A DNA stretch of 64,000 nt, taken from contig JAHHGS010000139.1 in assembly GCA_019359715.1 (NCBI GenBank), positions 124,001 through 188,000 on the forward strand, written 5' to 3'. A program made the position numbers and the translations under genes. The notes under the pieces were generated by a model that was given only the letters and a program-made list of their open reading frames with translations, was not told the DNA's origin and searched no databases. Origin of the DNA: Aphanocapsa sp. GSE-SYN-MK-11-07L (GTDB lineage Bacteria; Cyanobacteriota; Cyanobacteriia; Thermosynechococcales; Thermosynechococcaceae). This document shows, one piece after another, positions 8,831 to 16,909 of the stretch (its first letter is position 1; each line of letters starts with the position of its first letter).

Positions 8831-9553
8831 TTACTGAGTGGCTGATGGCCCTGCGATCGCCTGTAGCTCTACCGCATCAGAATTGAGCAACTCTGACCAG
8901 GCCTGATTCAAAGCTGAATTATTGGGTGTGGCTTGTCGCAGTTGAACCAGCGTATTGAGCGCATCGTACCAAAGCCCTGCATTCGCATAAGCTTCATATC
9001 GATCAATTCCTTTGGCTGTTTGCAAAGCTGCGGCCAAACTAGCGCTGGGCTCTACCCGCTTCACCCATCCCTTGACAAAGTTGCTGGGTGGGTCGCCCGC
9101 ACTGGTCAGGGCAACCAGACCGATATCCCAAAAATATTCTTTGCCCACTTTTAGCGGCAGCACACTGCCATCCTTGGGCAGGGAAAGTCCAACCACTCTG
9201 GCTGCTCCGCTCAAGTCCATCCGAGACAGATAAATCACGGTTTCGTTATTGTTGGTTGGATCAACTTCGACCAATCGAAACTCGGCCAAACAATTATTCT
9301 GAGGAACATACCAGTAAAAGGTCGGAAACCCTTCCGTCGTCAAACCAAGATTACTCAGCGGCACCAGCGCCGTCAGCGTGTTTGCCGACAAGCAAGCACT
9401 CCGGGTTGCCGCTCCTTCCCGATTGCCAGGCCGCCCCAAGTTGGCGGGTGGAATATAACCAGCCCATGCTGGCCCACCTTGCAAGCAAAAGCTTGTGGCC
9501 AAGAGCAATCCGGCTACTCTTATCCCTGGGTATGACTTTGACTTAGCCATCAT
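8831..9553 (-). CDS. DUF928 secreted protein
   Basis: A 240-residue protein with an N-terminal signal peptide (hydrophobic segment RVAGLLLATSFCLQG and a likely cleavage at AWA/GY). The DUF928 pattern follows: a proline and glycine rich start (PPANLGRPGNREG), a cysteine in SACLS, then LTALVPLSNLGLTTEGFPTFYWYVP. Two cysteines could form a periplasmic disulfide. DUF928 proteins are common next to CHAT/TPR genes in cyanobacteria; here the CHAT gene is 9 kb away. Function unknown, likely periplasmic. Its ATG is at 9553. Confidence 0.82.
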   Translation of the reverse strand: MMAKSKSYPGIRVAGLLLATSFCLQGGPAWAGYIPPANLGRPGNREGAATRSACLSANTLTALVPLSNLGLTTEGFPTFYWYVPQNNCLAEFRLVEVDPTNNNETVIYLSRMDLSGAARVVGLSLPKDGSVLPLKVGKEYFWDIGLVALTSAGDPPSNFVKGWVKRVEPSASLAAALQTAKGIDRYEAYANAGLWYDALNTLVQLRQATPNNSALNQAWSELLNSDAVELQAIAGPSATQ

Positions 9554-9654
9554 GAAACACCAAATCGGTTATTTATGCTTATTACGCTTAGAATACGACG
9601 CATGGCTGTGCTTGAAAGTGACAGCATGACATCTATTTTTATGACTCTGATCAC

Positions 9655-9685
9655 AAAAAAGTCGAGAGCCTGGTCACAGGCTCCC
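9655..9685 (-). terminator. Intrinsic terminator for the HLIP gene
   Basis: On the minus strand a 7-bp stem (GAGCCTG / CAGGCTC, 9683-9677 with 9672-9666) with a 4-nt loop is followed by TCGAC and six T residues (9660-9655). It lies about 50 nt after the HLIP stop, in the right orientation for that gene. Confidence 0.8.
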
Positions 9686-9734
9686 AACTGACGATGACCG
9701 TTGAGATTCATTGATCAGATGTAAACTTTGAAGT

Positions 9735-9905
9735 CTACAGAAGTCCCCAAAAGTGTAAGACACCTTGCTTGGTCAAAACTTCAGTCAAAATGGCAGCAAT
9801 GAAGCCAATCATTGCCAGCCGGCCGTTCCAGATTTCAGCTTGGGGGGTGAAGCCGAACACCCAAGCATTACGATCTTCAGTTTTGGGGGTAGTTGTGGTT
9901 TGCAT
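9735..9905 (-). CDS. High-light-inducible protein (HLIP), single-helix chlorophyll-binding protein
   Basis: A 56-residue single-helix Lhc-like protein too short for routine ORF lists. It has the chlorophyll-binding helix with E24, N27 and R29 in [13 protein letters not shown], a short hydrophilic N-terminus ([19 protein letters not shown]) and a hydrophobic C-terminal end. HLIPs bind chlorophyll and carotenoid in the thylakoid and quench energy or store pigment during photosystem II assembly and high-light stress. The start is supported by AGGAG eight bases upstream of ATG. A canonical HLR1 box overlaps its predicted promoter and an intrinsic terminator follows, so the unit looks monocistronic and light regulated. 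Confidence 0.93.
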   Translation of the reverse strand: MQTTTTPKTEDRNAWVFGFTPQAEIWNGRLAMIGFIAAILTEVLTKQGVLHFWGLL

Positions 9906-9941
9906 GGCTAAAACTCCTAGAGGTTGGTTGCAGATGGACTC

Positions 9942-9978
9942 TGTAAATTAATGTAACGATAATTTTCGGTTTTGGCAA
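9942..9978 (-). promoter_or_regulatory. HLIP promoter with HLR1 (RpaB-binding) box
   Basis: On the minus strand GTTACATTAATTTACA (9957-9942) fits the HLR1 consensus, two KTTACA half-sites separated by WWNN, exactly. A -35-like TTGCCA (9978-9973), 17-nt spacer and -10-like TACATT (9955-9950) overlap it, placing HLR1 on the -10. In known hli promoters RpaB bound near the core promoter represses in low light and is released in high light; that mode is expected here by analogy. Confidence 0.8.
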
Positions 9979-10062
9979 CATCCCTTAATAAAAATCCTGA
10001 GTTTTCGGACAGATTTAGCGCCAAATGACTTCAGGCACCGCCCAAGCCTGAGTTGATCAAGC

Positions 10063-10401
10063 CTAAAAAGGGCGCCGGCTTCGGCAACCCCGATTCAGAA
10101 ATCCATCCATTCCCCAAGCGGCACATTCTGCTGAGTAAGGAACATTGGGCTGAGCAACCGTTGTGTAGTCGCAAGAGACATAGCCATTGCCATCGCTATC
10201 GACGGCTTGGCATCGGGAGCCGTTGATCTCTTGTTTAGTCAAATCAGAGACATAAGCCTTGAGTTGCCCCTCAGCAAAACCTCTGCCAAACAGCGACTGT
10301 CCAATTGTTTTACCAGCCGTCAGCAGGAAAGCACCGACGACAACGATTAAAAAACTAATCGAGAACAAGGCAACAAATAATTTGACCTTTGGATTATTCA
10401 T
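10063..10401 (-). CDS. Conserved single-span membrane protein of unknown function
   Basis: A 112-residue protein from ATG 10401 (a TTG at 10437 would add 12 residues). One transmembrane segment near the N-terminus (VALFSISFLIVVVGAFLLTAG) is followed by a soluble C-terminal domain with four cysteines (in SRCQAVD, VSCDYTT, AECAAWG, RGCRSRR), two of which could pair by disulfide outside the membrane. The DSDGNGYVSCDY segment is acidic and resembles a calcium-loop, though this is only a visual likeness. Function not recognised. Confidence 0.65.
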   Translation of the reverse strand: MNNPKVKLFVALFSISFLIVVVGAFLLTAGKTIGQSLFGRGFAEGQLKAYVSDLTKQEINGSRCQAVDSDGNGYVSCDYTTVAQPNVPYSAECAAWGMDGFLNRGCRSRRPF

Positions 10402-10630
10402 AAGGGCAAGCTGTGACTTAAATAGCGTCTGACTCAAGTAACTAAGAGTGGGATAGGGTTAAACCACCCTCTTCATTTATTACAAACTGAGGACTACCGG
10501 AAATACATTACAGAGTGTTAACCCTAAGCCGCGCCTGGGTGATCAGAGAGTTGATCTACGATCGCTTGCTCAAGGCCGCTCAAACTCTGTTTCAGAGCAA
10601 AATAGAATTATCTGTCGGTTTTTAGTCTAC

Positions 10631-12526
10631 ATGGCTTCTTCTCACCCGTCCGAGACAACCCCGTCTCCGATCGCCGTTGCCCCCTCACCGCCCTATTTCC
10701 AGCCTCGATCTCAGACGCCAGCCGGAGTAATGAAGCTTGTTTACTGGCTGAAAACCAAACCAGAGGTTCTAACGCTGCTGTTAGTGTTGGCGATTGGCAG
10801 TGCAACTGGACTAGCGATCGTCGGCTTTCATGGTTTGGTCGAGTTTATTCACTATCTCACCCTGGAAGTTCTGATGGGGGCGATCGGCCCGTGGGGGGAC
10901 TGGACTTTGGCGATCGTGCCAATTCTGGGGGGATTGGCGATCGGCTTGATGCGCTGGGGGTGGCGAGACTTTGGTGAGTCTAATCCAACCCATCAGCCTC
11001 CTTCTTTGATCCAAGCTGCGGCCAAACTGGTGGCTGCCTCGATTTCACTGGGGACTGGCGCTTCTTTAGGCCCAGAGGGGCCAAGCGTTGAGGCTGGGGC
11101 CAGCCTGGGGCGTTCGTGGTCGCACTGGTTACGAATGTCTGAAGATCGGCGACAGCTCCTGTTGGGTGCAGGCGCTGCCGCTGGGTTGGCGGCTGGCTTT
11201 AATGCCCCGATCGCCGCCGTCTTTTTGGCGGTAGAACTGTTCTTAAAGACCACCTTCGCCGCCAGTACGGTTGGGTTTGTGTTGTTAGCAGCCGTCGCCG
11301 GGGCGCTGATTACCCAAGTGCTTTTGGGCTGGCAACCCCCCTTCGATCTGCCGGTTTACGATTTTCGCAGCTTTAAGGAATTACCGCTTTATGTTGGCTT
11401 AGGCGGGCTAGCCAGCCTAGTTTCTCAGGTGCTTACCCAAGCGATTAAGCTGGCAGAGCGATTGTTTAAGGGGGAAGTGGCTTGGTTTCAGGTTCCGCCG
11501 CTGTTCAGACCCATTTTGGGAGGGCTATCGGTAGGTTTGGCGGCATTGCTGATGCCGCAGGTTTTAGGCGTGGGCTACGAAACCGTCGAGGCGATTCTCC
11601 GCAATGTCTCGTTTGACTGGCAACTGCTGCTGCTTTTACTGGTCGTCAAACTGGTGATGACAGCCTTGAGTTTGGGCAGCGGGTTAGTCGGAGGCATCTT
11701 TGCCCCAGCCATGTTTTTAGGAGCAGCCCTGGGAGCAGCCTATGGGCAAGCCGTAGCGCTGGTACTCCCCGATGCTTGGCTAGAGATTGCCGCCCCGCCT
11801 GCCTATGCCATGGTCGGGATGGCGGCAGTGCTGGCCAGCACGGTGCGCGCCCCTTTGACGGCGGTGATGCTGCTGTTTGAGCTGACTCGCGACTACCGGA
11901 TCATTTTGCCCTTGATGGCCGCAGTTGGGATCAGCGTTTTATTGGCAGAGAGATGTCAGCTCAAACCGCTCAATCTGCAGCAGATGGGGATGCCGCTGGC
12001 TCGGAATGAAATTCAGGAGATCCTCAGCACGATCCCAGTCACGCAGGCGATGGAGACTGATCCTTTATTTTTGCCAGCCAGCTTGACCCTGTTCGAAGGT
12101 CTAAAACTGCTGTCTAGCCAAGCCACCCACAGTGGATTGGTGATTAATCCGCTCGGAGAACTGGTTGGGGTGATTACCCTTTCAGATTTGAATCGCGCCT
12201 TGGCAAAATACCACAGTCCATCTGAGCCAGTGACCTTGCACCAAATTTGCAGCAAAGCGCTGATTTATGTTTACAGCCATGAGTCTTTGGCAGTGGCGAT
12301 CGCCCGTTTAGCCGGAGGCGGGCTGCACCAGTTGCCCGTCATTGATCAATGCCCTCCCCATGCCGTTCTGGGCTTGGTACGGCTGGAACAAATTACATTG
12401 ACCTATGAATTAGCCTTGAGCGATCGATTGCAAAACCAGTACCTGACTAAGGAGCCGCAGGACTCTCAGTCGGCGCAGCAGGCACTTCCCCTTCCATTGG
12501 CGGTGCCTCACCAGTCCCTGGAATAG
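10631..12526 (+). CDS. ClC-family chloride channel/transporter with C-terminal CBS pair
   Basis: A 631-residue membrane protein that moves chloride, probably in exchange for protons. The ClC core has ten or more helices between about residues 35 and 445. The selectivity and gating motif GTGASLGPEGPS with the gating Glu, the GFNAPIAAVF segment, and the GSGLVGGIFAPAMFLGAALG signature are all present. The C-terminus carries two CBS domains (around 465-520 and 540-590) that usually bind adenosine nucleotides and regulate gating. The last 80 nt overlap the 3' end of the convergent exbD gene. Confidence 0.9.
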   Translation: MASSHPSETTPSPIAVAPSPPYFQPRSQTPAGVMKLVYWLKTKPEVLTLLLVLAIGSATGLAIVGFHGLVEFIHYLTLEVLMGAIGPWGDWTLAIVPILGGLAIGLMRWGWRDFGESNPTHQPPSLIQAAAKLVAASISLGTGASLGPEGPSVEAGASLGRSWSHWLRMSEDRRQLLLGAGAAAGLAAGFNAPIAAVFLAVELFLKTTFAASTVGFVLLAAVAGALITQVLLGWQPPFDLPVYDFRSFKELPLYVGLGGLASLVSQVLTQAIKLAERLFKGEVAWFQVPPLFRPILGGLSVGLAALLMPQVLGVGYETVEAILRNVSFDWQLLLLLLVVKLVMTALSLGSGLVGGIFAPAMFLGAALGAAYGQAVALVLPDAWLEIAAPPAYAMVGMAAVLASTVRAPLTAVMLLFELTRDYRIILPLMAAVGISVLLAERCQLKPLNLQQMGMPLARNEIQEILSTIPVTQAMETDPLFLPASLTLFEGLKLLSSQATHSGLVINPLGELVGVITLSDLNRALAKYHSPSEPVTLHQICSKALIYVYSHESLAVAIARLAGGGLHQLPVIDQCPPHAVLGLVRLEQITLTYELALSDRLQNQYLTKEPQDSQSAQQALPLPLAVPHQSLE

Positions 12527-12998
12527 TTGGTGGAGTTTGCAGGTCAAGCGGCGGCACAGCGCCAGGATTTTGCGGTTCTAAGGTCGGCTTGTTCACAGGT
12601 TGAGTTGCTAGGGCAACCCGCTCGCCCCCGACTGAGCGGAGTAAATCTAGCACCTGCATCACGTCGTTATAGCTATTCAAGGGGGAAGCGTTTAAAACAA
12701 TTAAACCGGCTGGCTTGGTGCGGGTATAACTCAGGAGGAGCTGATAAAGCTGATCTCGACCCACGGGCTGCTTGTCGATGTAGGTTTGCCCAGTCGGATC
12801 AATGCTGACCAACAGCAGCTCTTGGGTCTGGGCAGCGCCAGTGCTCGCTTTCGGTAAATTGAGATTGATCGCCTGTTGGCGAGTTAAATTAACTGCTGCC
12901 AAGATAAAAAACGTTAAAATACAAAAGATGACATCAATCAGGGGGACAATCTCAATTCGAGTGTCTGGGCCTTCAGTTTCCAAGAGGTTAATCTTCAT
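12447..12998 (-). CDS. exbD: ExbD/TolR-type energy-transducing membrane protein
   Basis: Component of the proton-driven ExbB-ExbD motor that energises TonB-dependent uptake or Tol-type envelope functions. A single N-terminal transmembrane helix carries the essential Asp (D22 in PLIDVIFCILTFF), followed by a periplasmic domain with the family ending (VLNASPLNSYNDVMQVLDLLRSVG) and a proline-rich tail of about 40 residues. The gene follows exbB on the same strand with a 115-nt gap. Its last 80 nt overlap the 3' end of the ClC gene on the other strand, within the proline-rich tail. Confidence 0.9.
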   Translation of the reverse strand: MKINLLETEGPDTRIEIVPLIDVIFCILTFFILAAVNLTRQQAINLNLPKASTGAAQTQELLLVSIDPTGQTYIDKQPVGRDQLYQLLLSYTRTKPAGLIVLNASPLNSYNDVMQVLDLLRSVGGERVALATQPVNKPTLEPQNPGAVPPLDLQTPPTIPGTGEAPPMEGEVPAAPTESPAAP

Positions 12999-13113
12999 GG
13001 CGTTGGGGTAAAAATGCAGTGAATGAAGTGCTGCTAAAGATTGAGCTGAAACTTCTCTAAAAACACCGCTAGGCAGAATTTTGGTGTGGTCAATTGGTCT
13101 GAATCTATGTGAT

Positions 13114-13797
13114 CTAATAGTCAGTTTCTTCGGGTTGATCCCATTGCCCCAGCATCGTCATGCTGTTTGACCTAGGTTGCAGCCAGCCTTGGCGATAGGT
13201 GAGTTCAAGTTCGTTGCCCGTGCGCCGAAACATTCTGGCCTGCTGGAATAGGAGGGCTTGAAATAGCCGATAAAACGCTAAGGAAATAATTGCCACGATC
13301 AGACCAGTGGCGGTACTGATCAGGGCTTCACTAATCCCCAGCGTTACTCCAGCCGTGGCCGAGGTGCCAATATCGCCCAAACGAATTGAACTGAGGGAAT
13401 CGATTAACCCCAACACGGTGCCCAATAAGCCCAGCAGTGGAGCGAGGGCGATCGTGGATTCTAGAATCTTATCGCCCCGGCGCATGGCGTTGAGTTCTTC
13501 ATCTGCCGAAGCTTCTAGGGCCAGCCGAAACGTTTCGGGTTCTTTATTAGCCAATTTGAGCGGGGTGTAGAGAAAACGCCCAATCGGTTGGCTGCAGGCT
13601 TGCTTAGCCAAATGAGTTGCTTCTTGCCAATCGCGGCGAGCCGCCTCCAAAATTTGATCCGCCGTTCGGTGTTCTCCCTTCAGGATTGTGCTCCAAAACC
13701 AAAGACGCTCAAAAATAGTGCCCAGGGTGAGTATCGATAGACCCAGGAGGGGCCACATGGCTAAACCACCCTTCTGAAATACATCTGCAATATTCAC
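13114..13797 (-). CDS. exbB: ExbB/TolQ-type proton channel protein
   Basis: A 227-residue MotA/TolQ/ExbB family protein, the pentameric partner of ExbD. It shows an N-terminal transmembrane helix (MWPLLGLSILTLGTIFERL), a long cytoplasmic loop, and two C-terminal helices with ALAPLLGLLGTVLGLIDS and the GISEALISTATGLIVAI segment typical of the family. It is transcribed with exbD. The TonB-like gene at 16910 and this pair, on opposite strands but within 6 kb, probably form one energy-coupling system. Confidence 0.9.
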   Translation of the reverse strand: MNIADVFQKGGLAMWPLLGLSILTLGTIFERLWFWSTILKGEHRTADQILEAARRDWQEATHLAKQACSQPIGRFLYTPLKLANKEPETFRLALEASADEELNAMRRGDKILESTIALAPLLGLLGTVLGLIDSLSSIRLGDIGTSATAGVTLGISEALISTATGLIVAIISLAFYRLFQALLFQQARMFRRTGNELELTYRQGWLQPRSNSMTMLGQWDQPEETDY

Positions 13798-13990
13798 GGC
13801 GTCGCTCCCTTAGCCCCAGTCTGCTGCTCTACCAATCTGTACATGACATCAATTTAATTACTGGATAACTTTAGCATTGCAATGGAGGAAGATTCTCCGG
13901 GCTGGTTGTTCCCCTCAAATTGGTGAGTTTTCCACACCAGATTGTTTCTAAAAAGTCTGCCACAATCGAATTGTTGTTGAGGTTAAACCT

Positions 13991-14293
13991 ATGAAGTTTC
14001 CCCTGAATGCTTTTTACGCTTGGTATAGCCAAACCCTCCGCCATCCCAAGTACCGATGGTTTATTATCATTGCCAGCCTAGTGTATCTGTTCAGTCCTTT
14101 GGATATTTCCCCGGATATAATTCCGATCATAGGGCAACTCGATGACATTGCTATTCTGACGCTGTTGGTAACCGAGATTTCGCAGATGCTAACAGACCGC
14201 TTGAAGAAGCGCCAGCCAAATCAGACAATGGCAGATTCGACGCCTGCTCAAGCTACCTCTGAGCCGATTGAAGTCGAAGCAGTTAGTCTCTAA
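13991..14293 (+). CDS. DUF1232 (YkvA-like) membrane protein
   Basis: A 100-residue protein with the DUF1232 signature: a hydrophobic stretch (WFIIIASLVYLFSPLDISPD), the SPLD-x-SPD-x-IP-x-IGQLDD motif, and a second helix (ILTLLVTEISQML). The family is widespread; molecular function is unknown, with proposed membrane association. The C-terminus is polar and variable. A large inverted repeat follows about 105 nt after the stop. Confidence 0.85.
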   Translation: MKFPLNAFYAWYSQTLRHPKYRWFIIIASLVYLFSPLDISPDIIPIIGQLDDIAILTLLVTEISQMLTDRLKKRQPNQTMADSTPAQATSEPIEVEAVSL

Positions 14294-14399
14294 CTAAATC
14301 AAATTATCTAACGGTCAGTGACTACAGGCTGCGCTCAATGGAGAGGCCCTAAGCTTTTACTAATAGAGAGCACTCCTGATTGCGAGTAAATTTTGAACC

Positions 14400-14442
14400 A
14401 GCATTGAGAAGCAAATCCTGATGGAATGCGCTTCTCAATGCT
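14400..14442 (+). terminator. 13-bp perfect stem-loop after the DUF1232 gene
   Basis: Arms AGCATTGAGAAGC (14400-14412) and GCTTCTCAATGCT (14430-14442) are perfectly complementary around a 17-nt loop and are followed by TGTTTATAC. The position between two genes on the same strand suits a terminator; the U tract is interrupted, so it may be a weak one or another RNA element. Confidence 0.5.
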
Positions 14443-14544
14443 TGTTTATACTTAGCTAAAATTACAACTCCGCTCAACGGCGCAAGAGGCGGGCAAAATC
14501 GTAATAGGATCAAGGAAAGTCCACCGGGTTGGATAGTTTTGATC

Positions 14545-15027
14545 ATGAATGAAATTGGGGAGCAACTTGCAGCTAGCACAGAGGCTGCGATCGCGTTTTT
14601 GCAAACTGTGCCTATGTTTGAAGAGATTGACTCAAGCTGTTTGCGATCGCTGGTGGGTGTTTTAGAGCGGGTGCAGTTTGCCCCCAATCAGCAGATTTTT
14701 AAGCAGGGAGAGTCAGGGCATCTGCTTTATATTTTGGTTAGCGGCAGAGTGCACGTGCATATTGACCATTTAACTCTGGCGGAACTGACTCCTGGCCAGG
14801 CGTTTGGCGAAATGGCGGTGTTTGACTCGCAGCCCCGGTCAGCGGCGGTGACTGCCCTCGAAAACTCTGAATGCTGGGTGTTGTCGCAAGCCCAGATTCA
14901 TCAAGTGATTGACCAGAATCCGGCGGTGGCGATCGCCCTGATTAAAGTCTTAGGCGCTCGGCTGCGTCGCTTAATTGGGCTGTTTGCCACGGCGGAAGAT
15001 TTGTTTGCTCTTAAAGCTCAGGCGTAA
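14545..15027 (+). CDS. Cyclic nucleotide-binding domain protein, stand-alone
   Basis: A 160-residue protein that is almost entirely one CNB (Crp-type) domain with no helix-turn-helix. The phosphate-binding cassette reads FGEMAVFDSQPRSAAV with both ligand-contacting residues, Glu (about E89) and Arg (about R98), intact, so cAMP or cGMP binding is likely. ATG 14545 is preferred over an upstream TTG at 14539. A second CNB gene begins 5 nt after its stop, so the two are surely cotranscribed and may have arisen by duplication. Confidence 0.85.
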   Translation: MNEIGEQLAASTEAAIAFLQTVPMFEEIDSSCLRSLVGVLERVQFAPNQQIFKQGESGHLLYILVSGRVHVHIDHLTLAELTPGQAFGEMAVFDSQPRSAAVTALENSECWVLSQAQIHQVIDQNPAVAIALIKVLGARLRRLIGLFATAEDLFALKAQA

Positions 15028-15032
15028 CCTTT

Positions 15033-16076
15033 ATGCTGCTCAGTCAAGCTAATTTGCAAGTTTTACAAACAGTGCCGCTGTTCAGAGATATTGAGCCAGA
15101 TTCGGCCCTGACTCGGCTGGCAGCGAGTCTGCAAGAGGTGAATTTTCCGGCCAATCATCTAATCCTGAAGCAGGGGACAGTCAGCGGCAAACTGTATGTG
15201 CTGTTGACTGGACGTGTGCAAGTCAGAGTTGGCAATGCGCCCCTGACCGTTCTGGGCCCAGGAGCACATTTCGGTGAAATTTCTCTATTTGACGGCCAGC
15301 CGCACTCAGCCTCGATTGTTACTTTAGAACCCAGCACTTGCCTGGTACTTGGCCGTCAGCAAATGCATCAGGCGATCGCTGATTCGCCGGAATTGGGCTT
15401 GAGCCTGATTCGCGGTCTGGTCAGTCGAATTCGCTACCTGAATGAGCGGCTGAGCGCATGGCTGCGCGGTCTGCTCACCGTCGCTTGGGCTGATGGACAC
15501 TACAATACTGAAGAGAAAAAGCTGATTGAGTCTTTGGTCAAAGACCTTTGCCCCCAGGCAGATCTGGGGACGCTGCCCACGATTGACGGCCCAGAATTGG
15601 CTGAGTTATTTAGACCCGATCCGGCAGCGGCAGAAAACTTTTTGCGGGCTGCCATGATCGTCGCTTTGGCCAACGGAACTTACTCGGAGCCAGAAGACAG
15701 GGTGTTGAGAAACTTTGCGAGAGCTTTGGGGCTAAGCACAGATGTTCTGGATGCCTTGCAGGTAATTTTGATTGCCAACAATCAACCGACAGTCAACCTA
15801 CCAGACCACCATACCCTGGATGTTTTGCATCCGGTGCGAGAGTGGCTGGATGAAATGGTCATTGACTCCCCTGCGACAGCCCGCTTCTTGTGCAAGCTGA
15901 TTCCATCTCAGTGCCCTTTCGAGCGAGATGTTGTTCTATTTGGTCACAAGATTATACACATTCCGCCCATGTGTAAGCTCAATCCGCTTTACGAGCAATT
16001 AGTAGGGCTACGCTTTCGGGCTCTCAGCTATCTGGCAGATGTCTGCAAAGAAGATATTTCTGCTTATTTAACTTAA
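15033..16076 (+). CDS. CNB domain fused to TerB-like and Mo-nitrogenase C-terminal-like domains
   Basis: A 347-residue three-part protein. Residues 1-135 form a CNB domain in which the phosphate-cassette arginine is replaced (FGEISLFDGQPHSASI, H91), so nucleotide binding is doubtful. Residues 145-245 look like a TerB-type helical domain with two acidic DG/NG motifs (WADGHYNTEEKKLIES and LANGTYSEPEDRVLRN). Residues 258-345 match the Mo-dependent nitrogenase C-terminus family: FLCKLIPSQCPFERD, IPPMCKLNPLYEQLVGLRFR and four cysteines (287, 294, 314, 338). That family occurs in cyanobacterial proteins that are not nitrogenase subunits. It directly follows a catalytically intact CNB gene. Function unknown. 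Confidence 0.8.
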   Translation: MLLSQANLQVLQTVPLFRDIEPDSALTRLAASLQEVNFPANHLILKQGTVSGKLYVLLTGRVQVRVGNAPLTVLGPGAHFGEISLFDGQPHSASIVTLEPSTCLVLGRQQMHQAIADSPELGLSLIRGLVSRIRYLNERLSAWLRGLLTVAWADGHYNTEEKKLIESLVKDLCPQADLGTLPTIDGPELAELFRPDPAAAENFLRAAMIVALANGTYSEPEDRVLRNFARALGLSTDVLDALQVILIANNQPTVNLPDHHTLDVLHPVREWLDEMVIDSPATARFLCKLIPSQCPFERDVVLFGHKIIHIPPMCKLNPLYEQLVGLRFRALSYLADVCKEDISAYLT

Positions 16077-16155
16077 ATAAGGTTGCTGGCCCAGCTTGGC
16101 GGTTAATGATAGAAAATCAAGCCAGCAAATACTAGGTTGATTTGCGATCGCAACT

Positions 16156-16773
16156 ATGCTGAATGGATTTACAGCCGGGCTACTGCTGATTACAGTTTCA
16201 GAGTTAGGCGATAAAAGCTTTTTTATTGTCATGTTGCTGGCGATGCGCCATCCCCGCCACTGGGTTTTCATTGGGGCGATCGCCGCTTTGAGCCTGATGA
16301 CTGTGGTGTCGGTGCTGATGGGGAAAGCTATTCGCCTGCTGCCCCAAGCTTACACGCACTACGGAGCGATCGCTCTGTTCTGTTTGTTTGGACTGAAATT
16401 GCTTTGGGATGCGAGCCAAATGCCTGCCCACGCTGAAGCAGCAGAGGTGGCGGCAGCAACTGTGGCGGTCGAGCAAGCGGATGCCAAACTTGCAAAAACG
16501 GCCGGGGCGAGAGCGATCATCTTAGAAGCCGCCGGACTAACTTTTTTGACCGAATGGGGCGATCGCACTCAATTGGCGACCATCACGCTAGCCGCTGCCA
16601 ATCACCCAATTGGGGTGACGGCTGGGGCTATTTTGGGGCATGCAATCTGTACCCTGATCGCGATTGTAGGTGGCTCATTCGTGGCTGGACGGATTTCTGA
16701 GCGGTTGGTGACCGCGATCGGGGGTGGATTGTTTTTAGTGTTTGGCTTTCTAACTTGGCAGGAAAGGCTATAG
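16156..16773 (+). CDS. mnx: GDT1/UPF0016 manganese exporter, Mnx-like
   Basis: A 205-residue membrane protein of the TMEM165/GDT1 family, which move Mn2+ or Ca2+ against protons. Both signature motifs are present: ELGDKS at residues 16-21 and EWGDRT at 133-138. Each precedes a three-helix bundle, and a charged, alanine-rich linker (about 88-118) separates the halves. The length matches the cyanobacterial thylakoid Mn exporter (Mnx, relative of plant PAM71). The gene symbol is inferred from length and motif; a second GDT1 paralogue may exist elsewhere. Confidence 0.87.
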   Translation: MLNGFTAGLLLITVSELGDKSFFIVMLLAMRHPRHWVFIGAIAALSLMTVVSVLMGKAIRLLPQAYTHYGAIALFCLFGLKLLWDASQMPAHAEAAEVAAATVAVEQADAKLAKTAGARAIILEAAGLTFLTEWGDRTQLATITLAAANHPIGVTAGAILGHAICTLIAIVGGSFVAGRISERLVTAIGGGLFLVFGFLTWQERL

Positions 16774-16909
16774 CCTGCGTTGCTGTGCTGGCTATCATTG
16801 CCGCTGCGATCGCATATCTAAATCAGATACGCTGCTCAACACTGATTTGGGATTGGTATATGCTGGAGTTCGTTAGCCTGTCGCTCGATTGCACTCACTG
16901 CTCCAGGAT

